Of a DNA stretch of 34,645 nt, positions 23,071-31,876 are shown in pieces. Made by a program: the position numbers and the translations under genes. The stretch spans positions 74,304 through 108,948 of the forward strand of contig MPNA01000011.1 in the NCBI GenBank assembly GCA_002238785.1. Reading direction: 5' to 3'. This DNA is from a bacterium OM1 bin76 (GTDB taxonomy: Bacteria; Actinomycetota; Acidimicrobiia; Spongiisociales; ZC4RG35). Every line of letters begins with the position of its first letter. Position 1 is the first letter of the stretch. The notes beneath the pieces were generated by a model that was not told the origin of the DNA, did no database searches, and was given only the letters and a program-made list of their open reading frames with translations.

Positions 23071-25104
23071 GTGAGCTTTAGCAGACCTGAATTCAAGGTA
23101 TCCCGATCTGAGTTCTACAACCGCCGGATACTGGATATCGCTCTTCAGCGTATCCGTACCAATCCGGTAGTTGTGCTGGAAGGTCCTCGAACGGTGGGAA
23201 AGTCCACCTTGCTCCAGCAGATCGCCGGCCACTTATCCGCCGACATCATTGACCTTGACGATACAACCGTCAGGGATCAGGTTGAATCCGATCCACATCA
23301 CTATGTGAGAGCCTCCCGTCCTGTTCTCATAGATGAATACTTGCGCCTTCCACTACTTGAGTACATCAAGGCTCAACTGAACAGGGATGGTTCTCCCGGC
23401 CAATTCGTGCTGACCGGATCTGCCGGTCGCCAAGCAAATCGGGAAGGTCTAAGGGCTTTGGTCGGTCGGCTGGCGGAAGTGGAGATCCTTCCACTTTCGC
23501 AGATCGAGATAGAGGGACTTCAGAGAAATATGGTTCTGACCGCGTTCCGTGACATGGAAGAACTCCTGTCGTGGGGTCGTTCTCACACCACCCGGACGCA
23601 ATACATCGACCGGGTGCTGACCGGAGGGTTTCCGCGTGCGCTATTGAGCGACAATGTCGCTGGCCGCTTCGAGGTTATTAACAACTACGTCGACCAATCT
23701 CTCAACTATGGAATCTCTGCTGTGGCCAATGTCCGGGAACCCGAGGACTTGCGCAGGTTATTGTTTCGTTACGGAGCACAGACTGGGCAACTGCTCAACA
23801 TGGCTCAAGCTGCCCAAGACCTCGGGATCAACCCACGAACTGGGGAGAACTACACCCGCCTACTTGAACTACTGTTCTTTGTCTACCGCTTGTCTGCCTG
23901 GAAGAAGAGCGACCGAGGTCCTGTCTCCCGGCCCAAATTGCACATGGTCGACTCCGGTGTGGGGGGTCGGATCCTCCGTCTCACTAGGGAAAGGGCTGGG
24001 GGCAACGACCCTTCGTTCCTGGAGCGATTTGGCCATCTGCTGGAGACCTTCGTGGTTGGTGAGGTGCGCAAGGCGGTTTCCTGGCTGAATGAACCTTTTC
24101 AAATCGGCCATTGGCGAACCGGACGGGGGTTGGAGGTTGACTTGGTGGTAGAGCGTTTAAGTGACCAAACAGTGCTTGGAATGGAAGTCAAGTCCGCCTC
24201 TCGGGTTACGAGTAAGGATTACAAGGGACTTCGCGTCCTACGTCAAGAGCTGGGGTCTCGTTTTCATGCCGGGATGGTTCTCTACACGGGAGACATGCCA
24301 TACCAATTGGACGAACGAATCTACGCGGTGCCCATCGACAAGCTCTGGCACGGTGATCCGCAGACACCCCACCAACCTCGGACCTTGACGCCAAGCATAT
24401 TGACTGCCGACGGTGATCCCCTCTCCCCGACAGTGCGGGCGGCAGCCGATGAAATGCTGGAGAGGTTGGCTCTCGGTAAGGCTGCATGGTGGGAACTGGC
24501 GATCGTCCCCTCGTCAAACATATCCTTCAGTGACTTCTACTCATCAGAAGGCGTAATGGGCGAGCTTGCAAGGGTGGTGACGAACTCCCTTCGACTCGAC
24601 CATGGATATGGGCTGGGCAATGGCATCGACTTTCAATCGGTTGATCAATGTGTTTCTCTGATCGCAGAAGGCACTCGCGGCGTCCTCATTGACCCTCTCG
24701 GAACGATGGTGGCTATAGCGGGAAGCACCTTCTTGCGGGATCCCCGCTTCGACCGCAGTGGCTCTGTGACCTTTGTCAATCACTTGGCGTTGAGGGAGTG
24801 GGCGCTTGAGTTCGTTCGATTCTCCTATCGCGTCTTGTTACCCCAAGGGCAGGGGGTGTCTTGGACCTTGTGGTCACGGGGCCGGTCTCTTAGGGAAGGA
24901 CAACCACCAATGCAGGTTTGGCCCTTCAAAAGACAGGGCGTAGTGGACAACCCTCCCCATCGCGGGATCCTTCTCACGGGTGATCCGGAGGTCGATGCTT
25001 TCTATTTGATTTCCTCTTTCTATGAATGGTTCGGGATTCCGGCTACAGAACTCTCCGAGGCGAAAGAGGGCCGTGTCTCGGCTGAGGAAGTCCTAAAGAC
25101 ATGA
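23071..25104 (+). CDS. DUF4143-type AAA ATPase with long C-terminal extension (677 aa)
   Basis: Residues 1-200 form an AAA domain. Walker A is GPRTVGKST (38-46), Walker B-like VLIDEY (85-90) and a sensor-like VLTGSAGR (113-120). The DUF4143 part (about 185-425) has TGGFPRALLSD. It continues into a PD-(D/E)XK-like core with Glu325 (LLETFVVGEV), Asp357 (LEVDLVVE) and Glu372-x-Lys374 (MEVKS). Typical family members end near 400-450 residues. Here about 245 further residues (431-677) form a separate soluble domain that I do not recognise (WWELAIVPSSNISF, GTRGVLIDPLGTMVAIAG, YLISSFYEWFGIP). The GTG start at 23071 is leaderless. The gene precedes a toxin-antitoxin pair by 33 bases. Nuclease activity and a defence role are inferences. 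Confidence 0.85.
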   Translation: MSFSRPEFKVSRSEFYNRRILDIALQRIRTNPVVVLEGPRTVGKSTLLQQIAGHLSADIIDLDDTTVRDQVESDPHHYVRASRPVLIDEYLRLPLLEYIKAQLNRDGSPGQFVLTGSAGRQANREGLRALVGRLAEVEILPLSQIEIEGLQRNMVLTAFRDMEELLSWGRSHTTRTQYIDRVLTGGFPRALLSDNVAGRFEVINNYVDQSLNYGISAVANVREPEDLRRLLFRYGAQTGQLLNMAQAAQDLGINPRTGENYTRLLELLFFVYRLSAWKKSDRGPVSRPKLHMVDSGVGGRILRLTRERAGGNDPSFLERFGHLLETFVVGEVRKAVSWLNEPFQIGHWRTGRGLEVDLVVERLSDQTVLGMEVKSASRVTSKDYKGLRVLRQELGSRFHAGMVLYTGDMPYQLDERIYAVPIDKLWHGDPQTPHQPRTLTPSILTADGDPLSPTVRAAADEMLERLALGKAAWWELAIVPSSNISFSDFYSSEGVMGELARVVTNSLRLDHGYGLGNGIDFQSVDQCVSLIAEGTRGVLIDPLGTMVAIAGSTFLRDPRFDRSGSVTFVNHLALREWALEFVRFSYRVLLPQGQGVSWTLWSRGRSLREGQPPMQVWPFKRQGVVDNPPHRGILLTGDPEVDAFYLISSFYEWFGIPATELSEAKEGRVSAEEVLKT

Positions 25105-25110
25105 AGAACA

Positions 25111-25130
25111 GTGTCTCACGCGTGATACAC
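25111..25130. promoter_or_regulatory. 20-base palindromic operator at the toxin-antitoxin promoter
   Basis: GTGTCTCACGCGTGATACAC is a palindrome apart from one symmetric pair. It abuts and overlaps the -10 candidate TACACT (25126-25131), which is followed by six bases and the antitoxin ATG. The layout fits autoregulation by the Phd-family antitoxin-toxin complex. Confidence 0.65.
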
Positions 25131-25131
25131 T
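25126..25131 (+). promoter_or_regulatory. -10 box of leaderless antitoxin transcript
   Basis: TACACT fits the TANNNT pattern and lies six bases before the ATG at 25138, so the mRNA is probably leaderless. No Shine-Dalgarno is present. It is embedded in the palindromic operator. Confidence 0.5.
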
Positions 25132-25137
25132 ATAGGT

Positions 25138-25374
25138 ATGGCCGAGGTAACAACTCGCGACTTACGCAATAGCGGAGGTGTCGTACTTGACCGTGTCCTC
25201 GCTGGAGAGCGGCTCACTGTAACCCGGTCTGGACGGCCTGTTGCTGAACTTCGTCCACTGTCTCGTAGAGGACCTGACCCGGCGACTTTGCTCGGTCGGT
25301 GGCGCCATTTGCCCCATCTTGACCCGGTAGCTCTGAGGAAGCACATAGACGAAGTAATCGATCCCTCCTTGTGA
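25138..25374 (+). CDS. Phd/YefM-family antitoxin (78 aa)
   Basis: This is the small antitoxin of a type II toxin-antitoxin pair. The N-terminal DNA-binding fold has VTTRDLRNSGGVVLDRVLAG and ERLTVTRSGRPVAELRPL, the standard Phd/YefM pattern. The C-terminal part (GRWRHLPHLDPVALRKHI) would wrap the toxin. It should bind the palindrome directly upstream and repress the pair. Its stop overlaps the toxin's GTG start by GTGA, giving tight coupling. Confidence 0.9.
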   Translation: MAEVTTRDLRNSGGVVLDRVLAGERLTVTRSGRPVAELRPLSRRGPDPATLLGRWRHLPHLDPVALRKHIDEVIDPSL

Positions 25375-25796
25375 CCTCTTCCAACAAGGGCGTGGGCATC
25401 CTCGACACCAATACGGTCATCTTGCTCCCCCGCCTCTCGAACCCGGATCTGCTTCCCAAAAGGCCCACAATTACCGCCATCACGCTCGCGGAACTCTCTG
25501 TCGGACCTCTCGTTGCTGCCACCCTCACCGAACAAGCCGACCGTCAAGCCCACCTCCAGCAGGCGGAGTCAGACTTTGATGCCCTACCTTTCGACCAAGC
25601 ATCGGCCAGGGCTTTCGGTAGGGTGGCGGCGGACCTTCGCACGGCAGGTCGAAAGACCTCCGCCCGCGCCTATGACGCTCTGATTGCAGCCATAGCAGTC
25701 GCCAACAGCCTTCCCCTGATCACGACCAACCCCGCTGACTACCACGGGATAAGTGAACTCACCCTGGTTGCGGTGCCCCATCCCGATCAACGGTGA
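25371..25796 (+). CDS. PIN-domain toxin, VapC type (141 aa)
   Basis: This is a PIN-domain ribonuclease toxin. The acidic residues expected to bind Mg2+ are present: Asp12 (GILDTNTVI), Glu41 (ITLAELSVG), Asp102 (ARAYDALIAA) and Asp123 after TTN (TTNPADY). The family cleaves tRNA or rRNA when freed from its antitoxin. The GTG at 25371 overlaps the antitoxin stop. The toxin looks intact, unlike the one at the right edge. It ends 36 bases before the convergent dehydrogenase gene. Confidence 0.92.
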   Translation: MTSSNKGVGILDTNTVILLPRLSNPDLLPKRPTITAITLAELSVGPLVAATLTEQADRQAHLQQAESDFDALPFDQASARAFGRVAADLRTAGRKTSARAYDALIAAIAVANSLPLITTNPADYHGISELTLVAVPHPDQR

Positions 25797-25832
25797 GTAG
25801 CTGCCAACTTGAAGACCTGGAATCACAGCCGT

Positions 25833-28259
25833 CTAACTGCGCATCCGGTGTCCGTCGGGGTCGAAGAGGGGAGTGGGCTGAACGATGGCGCTCCGGCGAT
25901 CTCCGATGATCTCGATCCGGAGAGGCGCAGCGGGGTCGGCCAGATCGGCCTGGACATACCCCAGGGCTACCGAGCAGTCCACGGTATGGGCGTAGCCGCC
26001 CGATGTCACCCATCCGACCACCTGGTCGTTACACCAGATCGGCTCGTCGCCCACGACGTCGGCGTCACCGGCGTCCACGACCATGGTCACCAGTCTTCGA
26101 CTCGGACCCCTATCGCATTCCAACCGGGCGGCCTCCCGACCGATGAAGTCGCCTTTTTCAAGAGCCACGAAGCGGGAGAGGCCGGCTTCTGCAGGACCGT
26201 AGATAGGTCGGTATTCCCGGGCCCACGTTCCGAATCCCTTCTCCAGGCGCAGCGAATCAAGCGCCCGAAGGCCGAAGTCACGGATCCCGTATCCCTCACC
26301 GGCCTCTTTCAGAAGTTCGTAAAGTCCTCGCAGGTTCTCGGGGCCGACCCAGATCTCGTATCCCAGGTCTCCCGTGAAGGTGAGCCGCCCGATCACAGTG
26401 GGGACCATCCCGACATCGATGGCCTTGATGTCCAGGAACCGGAAGGCTTCTGGCCCGACATCGCGATGAGTCACCGACGCCAGGACTTCCCGTGATGCAG
26501 GACCGGCTATTGACAGACCGACCATGGTCTGCCCGAGTGGAGCGACCCGGACCCTTCCGTCACCGGGAAGGGTGGACAGGAACCAACGCATGTGATAGTC
26601 CTCTGCCGGTCCCGAGCCGAACAGCAGGAAATGGTCTCCCAGGTTGGCGAGAGTAAAGTCGCCGATCAATTTGCCTTGATGGTTCAGCATGGGACTGAGA
26701 GCTATCCGGCCGGGTGGTGGGACTCGGTTTGCCAGTATCCGGTCCAGCCAGGATTGCGCCCCTTTCCCCTCCACCCGGTACTTGGCGAACCCTGAAGTCT
26801 CGGTTATACCCACCGCGTTCCGAACGGCGGCGCACTCGGCCGCCACGACGTCGAAGGCGTTGGAGCGGCGGAAGGTTATCTCCTCCACCGGTTCTTTGCG
26901 CGGGTCCTGGAACCAAAGAGCCACTTCGAGGCCGAAGGAGGCCCCCCACACCGCATTGGATCGGGTGTAGCGGTCATAGAGAGGGCTGGTGTGCAGGGGA
27001 CGCGCAGCAGGAAGTTCCTCGTTGGGGAAGGTGATCTTGAAGCGGCGTGAGTAGTTCTCCCTCACCTTGGCGTTGGTGTATGCCATGGTGGCCCAGTCCC
27101 CGAACCGGGCGGCGTCCATGGCCCAGATGTCCATACCGGGATCTCCTTCGGTCATCCAGTTGGCCAGCGCCAGGCCGACCCCGCCCCCCTGGCAGAAGCC
27201 GGCCATAACCCCGACGGCCAGCCAGAAGTTTCGAAGACCCTTCACCGGACCTATGCAGGGGTTGCCATCGGGGGAGAACACGAATGGACCGTGCACCGTA
27301 GTCCTGATGCCGGCTTCAGCCAGGGCGGGGTATCTGGCCAACCCGACTTCCAGTTCGGGTGCTATTCGATCCAACTCGGGTGGTAACAACTCTTTCCCGA
27401 ATGACCACGGTGTCTCCCGGGGCGACCATGGCCTGTGGTCCTGCTCGTAGGTGCCCATCAGGATCCCGCCGGACTCCTCTCGCATGTAGATCTCGCCTCC
27501 GAAGTCAACCACGATCGGAAGTTCTGTGCCCGCAGTGCTCCGGTATTCGCTCACTGCTGGGACCGGTTCGGTGACGATGTACTGATGGGCCATGGCCAGG
27601 AGGGGCAGTTCCAGCCCGACCATCCTTCCTACCTCCCGGCCCCAGAGACCGCCGGCGTTCACAACATGCTCGGCGTGGATGTTCCCCCTACTGGTGCGGA
27701 TGTCCCAGGTGCCGTCCGAACGTTGTGAGAGGGCCTCGACCATCGTGTGACGTGTAACGGTGGCGCCTCTGATCTGGGCCGCTTTGGCGTAGGCCGCGGT
27801 GACTCCGGCAGGGTCCACATGACCCTCGTGCCGACCCCACATGGCGCCCAGAAAGTGGTCGGGGTTCATGAGAGGAAAGAGCTCCGCCGCCTCCCGCGCC
27901 GAGATGAGTTCGGTCTCCATCCCCACGTACCGTCCGCGGGCATGCGCCATCTTCAGCCAGTCCATCCACTCCGGAGAGTCAGCTAGTTGTAACCCTCCTG
28001 TCATGTGGATACCGCAGTCCTGTCCGGACTCCTTCTCCAGTTCGGGGTACAACTCCACGGTGTATCGCTGCAGATCGGCCAGATAGACGTTCCCGTTGAT
28101 CGTGTGGATCTCTCCGGCGGCGTGCCAGGACGATCCTGCCGCCAACTCAAGACGCTCCACCAGCATCACATCAGTCCAGCCGGCCCTGGTCAGGTGGTAG
28201 AGCACGGAACAGCCGACCACACCCCCGCCTATTACTAGGACCTGCGTCTCAGATTTCAA
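25833..28259 (-). CDS. FAD-dependent dehydrogenase-GcvT fusion, dimethylglycine/sarcosine dehydrogenase family (808 aa)
   Basis: The N-terminal half (about 1-400) is a DAO-type FAD oxidoreductase with VIGGGVVG (9-16) and SSWHAAG (43-49). His46 of the latter corresponds to the residue that carries covalent FAD in dimethylglycine dehydrogenase. The C-terminal half (about 430-800) is an aminomethyltransferase (GcvT)-like folate domain with FTGDLGYEIWV and LRLEKGFGTWAREY. Relatives oxidatively demethylate N-methylated amines and pass the one-carbon unit to tetrahydrofolate. The exact amine is unknown. The TTG start at 28259 has AAGGGA six bases upstream. It is preceded by a membrane protein gene and, farther up, by a Dpp-type importer on the same strand. 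Confidence 0.92.
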   Translation of the reverse strand: MKSETQVLVIGGGVVGCSVLYHLTRAGWTDVMLVERLELAAGSSWHAAGEIHTINGNVYLADLQRYTVELYPELEKESGQDCGIHMTGGLQLADSPEWMDWLKMAHARGRYVGMETELISAREAAELFPLMNPDHFLGAMWGRHEGHVDPAGVTAAYAKAAQIRGATVTRHTMVEALSQRSDGTWDIRTSRGNIHAEHVVNAGGLWGREVGRMVGLELPLLAMAHQYIVTEPVPAVSEYRSTAGTELPIVVDFGGEIYMREESGGILMGTYEQDHRPWSPRETPWSFGKELLPPELDRIAPELEVGLARYPALAEAGIRTTVHGPFVFSPDGNPCIGPVKGLRNFWLAVGVMAGFCQGGGVGLALANWMTEGDPGMDIWAMDAARFGDWATMAYTNAKVRENYSRRFKITFPNEELPAARPLHTSPLYDRYTRSNAVWGASFGLEVALWFQDPRKEPVEEITFRRSNAFDVVAAECAAVRNAVGITETSGFAKYRVEGKGAQSWLDRILANRVPPPGRIALSPMLNHQGKLIGDFTLANLGDHFLLFGSGPAEDYHMRWFLSTLPGDGRVRVAPLGQTMVGLSIAGPASREVLASVTHRDVGPEAFRFLDIKAIDVGMVPTVIGRLTFTGDLGYEIWVGPENLRGLYELLKEAGEGYGIRDFGLRALDSLRLEKGFGTWAREYRPIYGPAEAGLSRFVALEKGDFIGREAARLECDRGPSRRLVTMVVDAGDADVVGDEPIWCNDQVVGWVTSGGYAHTVDCSVALGYVQADLADPAAPLRIEIIGDRRSAIVQPTPLFDPDGHRMRS

Positions 28260-28299
28260 GTGATTTCCCTTCGCGCCGGACGGTTGCCCTCCAAGCGGG

Positions 28300-29034
28300 T
28301 TACCCGGCAGAAAAGTCTTTGGAGAGTTCCGGCATGCCTTTGATGAGGCCTATGCCGAGCATCACAAAGTACACATTGCTCAGGATTATGGCCAGGGCGA
28401 ACACCCAATAGAAGGTGTCAACCAGGCCTGCAACCGGACTGATGACGGTCACGAACACCAGTGATACGAAACAGCACACGACCATCAGCAACGATACGAC
28501 TCGGTGGTAGTTGGACTGGATCCTGAACAACAGGCCCACGCCAATCCCCATCAACCCCAGAAGGATTGCGTAGAAGCCCATGAGGCTGATCCCGTTCTCC
28601 GTGGCCAGCAGGATCAAGGCCACAAGATTCAGGAGTTGGGTTTGGTCGGCCCCGGCGCCGGCACCCAGGCCATTCTCCAAAGTGTGGACAACCGAATAGA
28701 CCAATCCCCTCTCTATGACGACGACAACGGTTCCTACGGCGAGGGACATGACGCCGAACCTGGCGATGGTGTCCCCGGCGCCCTCACTCTGTATGGCGCG
28801 CCGAAGAACGAGCAAGCCATATAACTGCATTATGAATCCGAGAACACTCAAGATCGTGGTGAAGAAGCTAAGGGCCGCACCTTCGTGCAGGGCACGGCTG
28901 GCTTCAATGTAGTTAGTGGTGTCCACACGGTCGATAAGGGCAGCGCCAGGAGTGAACATATAGGTGCCAAGAATCAGAATGGCGCTGATGATCAGAAAGA
29001 AGCCGCCGATCCTGTTCTGAGGGGTGGTTACCAA
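28300..29034 (-). CDS. polytopic membrane protein, DUF4386-like (244 aa)
   Basis: About six to seven hydrophobic helices span the whole length, starting NRIGGFFLIISAILILGTYMF, as in small DUF4386-type membrane proteins of unknown function. Polar positions inside the membrane region are few (an ATENGISLMGFYA segment in the fifth helix region). The TTG start at 29034 is supported by a very good AGGAGG seven bases upstream. The gene lies 40 bases before the dehydrogenase-GcvT gene and is probably co-transcribed with it. I cannot assign a substrate or activity. Confidence 0.65.
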   Translation of the reverse strand: MVTTPQNRIGGFFLIISAILILGTYMFTPGAALIDRVDTTNYIEASRALHEGAALSFFTTILSVLGFIMQLYGLLVLRRAIQSEGAGDTIARFGVMSLAVGTVVVVIERGLVYSVVHTLENGLGAGAGADQTQLLNLVALILLATENGISLMGFYAILLGLMGIGVGLLFRIQSNYHRVVSLLMVVCCFVSLVFVTVISPVAGLVDTFYWVFALAIILSNVYFVMLGIGLIKGMPELSKDFSAG

Positions 29035-29224
29035 GGTCGTTCCTCCTGACGGCCAGGGTGCGCCGCCATGTCAACAGAAAAGCTACCACACTGGGCTGGT
29101 TGGTACGTCAGCGTCCAGGCATATTGTTGAAATGACTTGGAGTGCTACGTGGGAAACGGGTAGGCAGGGCGTCCCTGTCCCGACGGGGTGATCGCTGCTG
29201 CCCCCTTTAGCTTCACCAGCGGAA
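29035..29224. other. intergenic region with possible terminator after the SDR gene
   Basis: These 190 bases hold no gene. Reading on the minus strand, a CCCCGTC...GACAGGG pairing (within 29173-29187) lies about 40 bases after the SDR stop and may form a small terminator, without a U-run. A minus-strand TTGACA (29074-29069) sits 35-40 bases before the membrane protein's TTG start, but no good -10 follows it at 17 bases. Confidence 0.25.
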
Positions 29225-29995
29225 TCAGGGGGTACGTAGCTGGGCGGTGAGGCCGCCGTCCACCACCAAGGTCTGACCGGTGATGAAGCTGGAGTCTTCG
29301 CTGGCCAGGAAGGCCACCGCCGCCGCAATGTCGGCGGGCTTCCCCCGCCGGCCGAGAGGGTGTAGGTCGGTCACCGAGGCGGCAAACTCTTCAGCATCCT
29401 CCAAGCTGGCCAGCACCCTGTCCCAGGCGGCGGTGTCGATGAACCCCGGCGCGATGGCGTTGACCCGGATCCCGAGGGGTCCCAACTCCAGAGCCAGGGT
29501 CCTGGTTATGCCGATCACCCCCGCCTTCGAGGCCGTGTAGGCCGAATAATTGGGAAAGGTGTAGCGGGCCATGACGGAAGCGATATTGATGATGCTCCCT
29601 CCTCCGGAGGCCTGCATTATCCCGGCGGCCGCCTGCGCCGAAAAGGCGATGCTGCGAAGATCGACGGCCAGGCAACGATCCCAGGCAGCGACAGTCATCT
29701 CGAAGAGGGACTCGTTGTAGTCCAGGCCGGCGTTGTTCAACAAGACATGCAGCGCGCCCCACCTGCCTTGAACGGCTGAGACGATTTCCGGGAAGGCGTC
29801 GGGGTCTCCGATGTCCGATTCGAAGAAGAAGGCTTCCCCGCCGTCCGCCCGAATCCGGTCGACCACCAGTTCGCCTCCTTTCACGTCGATGTCGATCACC
29901 GCTACCCGGTAACGATCAGCAGCCAGCCGGAAAGCGCATCCCCGCCCTATGCCTGCCGCACCGCCGGTGACCACCGCAACTTTGGGGTCCATCAT
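29225..29995 (-). CDS. SDR family NAD(P)-dependent oxidoreductase (256 aa)
   Basis: This is a short-chain dehydrogenase/reductase with TGGAAGIG (10-17), DIDVKGG after beta-2 (favouring NAD), LNNAG, the Ser of INIASVMA and YTASK as the catalytic YxxxK. The end is a VVDGGLTAQ turn. It would act on a hydroxyl or carbonyl group of an unknown substrate in the cytoplasm. The first of two adjacent ATG codons (29995) overlaps the dppC stop (ATGA) and has AAGGAG ten bases upstream. The longer open frame upstream lies within dppC and is not SDR-like. Coupling to the permease suggests it acts on the imported compound. Confidence 0.9.
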   Translation of the reverse strand: MMDPKVAVVTGGAAGIGRGCAFRLAADRYRVAVIDIDVKGGELVVDRIRADGGEAFFFESDIGDPDAFPEIVSAVQGRWGALHVLLNNAGLDYNESLFEMTVAAWDRCLAVDLRSIAFSAQAAAGIMQASGGGSIINIASVMARYTFPNYSAYTASKAGVIGITRTLALELGPLGIRVNAIAPGFIDTAAWDRVLASLEDAEEFAASVTDLHPLGRRGKPADIAAAVAFLASEDSSFITGQTLVVDGGLTAQLRTP

Positions 29996-30876
29996 CTGAT
30001 CGGTTCTCCTTTCGATCTCGGATCGAGCACATCTCGGAGACCATCTCCCAGCAGGTTGGTGGCAAAGACGGTTATCGCCAGCGCCACACCTGGGAAGAAG
30101 GCCAACCACCCCGAAAGGGAGACGAATTTACGTCCGTCCTGAATCATGTTTCCCCACTCGGGGTTGGGTGGGGGGATCCCCAACCCCAAAAAGCTCAACG
30201 CGGCGCCAGCCAGGATAGCCCCGGCCACATGAATGGTCATCATAACCAGGATGGGTGGAAACACCCTGTGGATGATGTGACGGAACATCACCCGGGCATC
30301 GCTGGCGCCGATAGCGATGGCGGTCTGCACGAAAGGAGCCTCTTTGGCCTGGATTACCTGTCCTCGGGCCATCCGTATATAGAAGGGAATCCCCGACAGT
30401 CCCAGGGCAAGGGCGATGCTCCACAACCCCGGGCCGAGCACGGCTACCACCGTCAGGGCCAACAGGATGGGGGGGAACGCCAAGGCGATGTCAACCAAGC
30501 GGGTCATCATCAGGTCCGCCCATCTGCCGTAGTAGCCGATGATCATCCCCGCTGTGGTCCCGATAATCGAAGAGATCAACATCGGCACCAATCCCATGAT
30601 CAGCGAGGGTCGAGCACCGTGGATTACCCGGCTGAAGACGTCTCTGCCTAATTGGTCGGTTCCCATCCAATGTTCACCGCTAGGTGGTTGCAGGGCGTTG
30701 ACCGGATCGGTATCCACCGGATCGAAGGGCGCCAGCCAGTTGGCAAACAGGGCGGCTATCAGGACCAGCGAGAAAAGGATTCCGCCCACAACCACCGACC
30801 GATGGGAAAGGAGCCGCCGCCATAGGCGGACAGTTGTCTCGGGCAGTGGAGCAGGGGTGGGGGTGGCATCGAGCAT
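29992..30876 (-). CDS. ABC transporter permease, DppC/OppC type (294 aa)
   Basis: This is the second permease of a peptide/nickel-type importer, with about six helices. The N-terminal OppC region includes APFDPVDTDP and WMGTDQLGRDVFSRVIHG, a hallmark of DppC. The ATPase-contacting EAA loop is EAPFVQTAIAIGASDARVMF. The C-terminus has LSFLGLGIPPPNPEWGNMI, also typical. It follows dppB after four bases and overlaps the SDR start. No ATPase genes follow in this cluster. Confidence 0.95.
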   Translation of the reverse strand: MLDATPTPAPLPETTVRLWRRLLSHRSVVVGGILFSLVLIAALFANWLAPFDPVDTDPVNALQPPSGEHWMGTDQLGRDVFSRVIHGARPSLIMGLVPMLISSIIGTTAGMIIGYYGRWADLMMTRLVDIALAFPPILLALTVVAVLGPGLWSIALALGLSGIPFYIRMARGQVIQAKEAPFVQTAIAIGASDARVMFRHIIHRVFPPILVMMTIHVAGAILAGAALSFLGLGIPPPNPEWGNMIQDGRKFVSLSGWLAFFPGVALAITVFATNLLGDGLRDVLDPRSKGEPIR

Positions 30877-30880
30877 GCGG

Positions 30881-31810
30881 TTAAGTCGTTCCCAGCTTCA
30901 CTCTGGGGTCGAGGACTTTGTAAAGGACGTCTACCACCACGTTTATCAGCACAAAGATAAAGGCAAGAACCAATATGGACCCTTGCAGCACCGCCAACTC
31001 GCGTTGGAGGATGCTGTCTACTACCAGTTTCCCCACGCCCTGGCGTCCGAACAGGGTTTCTATCACCACCGAAGCGCCCAGCAGGTTGCCAACTTGCAAC
31101 CCGATCATGGTTACCACCGGCACCAGCGCATTGCGCAACCCGTGCCGCCAGGTAACCACCGATATGGAGGCGCCTTTGGAGCGGGCGGTTGTGATGTAAT
31201 CCTGTTCCAGGGATTCGATCAGGCTGCTTCTTACCAGCCGGGCCAAAATGGCCGCCTCCGCCAAACCCAGAGACAAGGCGGGAAGCGCCAGTCCGTCGAA
31301 GCCTCCTGAGCTGAGGACGGGGAACCACCCCAAGTTGACGGCGAATAAGAGAATCAACATCAAGCCCAGCCAGAATTGTGGAATGGATAATCCCAGCACT
31401 GCGGAGCCCATGGCGGCGGTGTCCAAAAAGGTGTTGCGCCGGCGGGCGGCCAGCACCCCCAGAGGGATGCCAATCACAAGTGCCACCAACATCCCCGCCG
31501 CCACCAAGATCAGAGTGGAGGGAATCTGGGCCCCGATCAGGTCGAGGACCGACCTGCCGGACACCGAGCGGCCCAGGTCCCCCTGCACCAATCCCAGTAA
31601 GTAGTTCCCCAACTGAACCAGGAGGGGCCGGTTCAGACCCAATGCCTCTCTCATGGTTTCCTGCTGCTCGGGGGAGAGCTTGGCGCCACCGGTCATCATC
31701 GCGGACACGGCATCGCCAGGCACCAGTTGCATGAGGAAGAAAATCAGAATGGCGGCCCCAACCAACACAGGGATAGTTAGCGCCAGCCTGCCGAAGATGT
31801 ATCTCAGCAC
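30881..31810 (-). CDS. ABC transporter permease, DppB/OppB type (309 aa)
   Basis: This is the first permease of the same importer. It has the usual start LRYIFGRLALTIPVLVGA, the LVPGDAV motif, PLGVLAARRRNTFLD, SIPQFWLGLMLI and an EAA loop (LEQDYITTARSKGASISVVTW). The C-terminus ends DVLYKVLDPRVKLG. The start is GTG at 31810, with only a distant AAGG upstream. It is separated from the binding-protein gene by tandem hairpins that may lower its expression. Confidence 0.94.
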   Translation of the reverse strand: MLRYIFGRLALTIPVLVGAAILIFFLMQLVPGDAVSAMMTGGAKLSPEQQETMREALGLNRPLLVQLGNYLLGLVQGDLGRSVSGRSVLDLIGAQIPSTLILVAAGMLVALVIGIPLGVLAARRRNTFLDTAAMGSAVLGLSIPQFWLGLMLILLFAVNLGWFPVLSSGGFDGLALPALSLGLAEAAILARLVRSSLIESLEQDYITTARSKGASISVVTWRHGLRNALVPVVTMIGLQVGNLLGASVVIETLFGRQGVGKLVVDSILQRELAVLQGSILVLAFIFVLINVVVDVLYKVLDPRVKLGTT

Positions 31811-31843
31811 TGCTTGTTCATCTGCCTTAACTCCGGACAGGCT

Positions 31844-31876
31844 GGGGGCGGCAAGGTCTGGGACCGTGCCGCCCCC
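31844..31876 (-). terminator. perfect 10-bp hairpin between binding-protein and permease genes
   Basis: GGGGGCGGCA (31844-31853) pairs with TGCCGCCCCC (31867-31876); inside, GGTC (31855-31858) pairs with GACC (31862-31865) around a TGG loop. It lies between the stop of the solute-binding gene and the dppB start on the minus strand. Without a U-run it probably attenuates read-through or protects the binding-protein mRNA. Confidence 0.65.
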
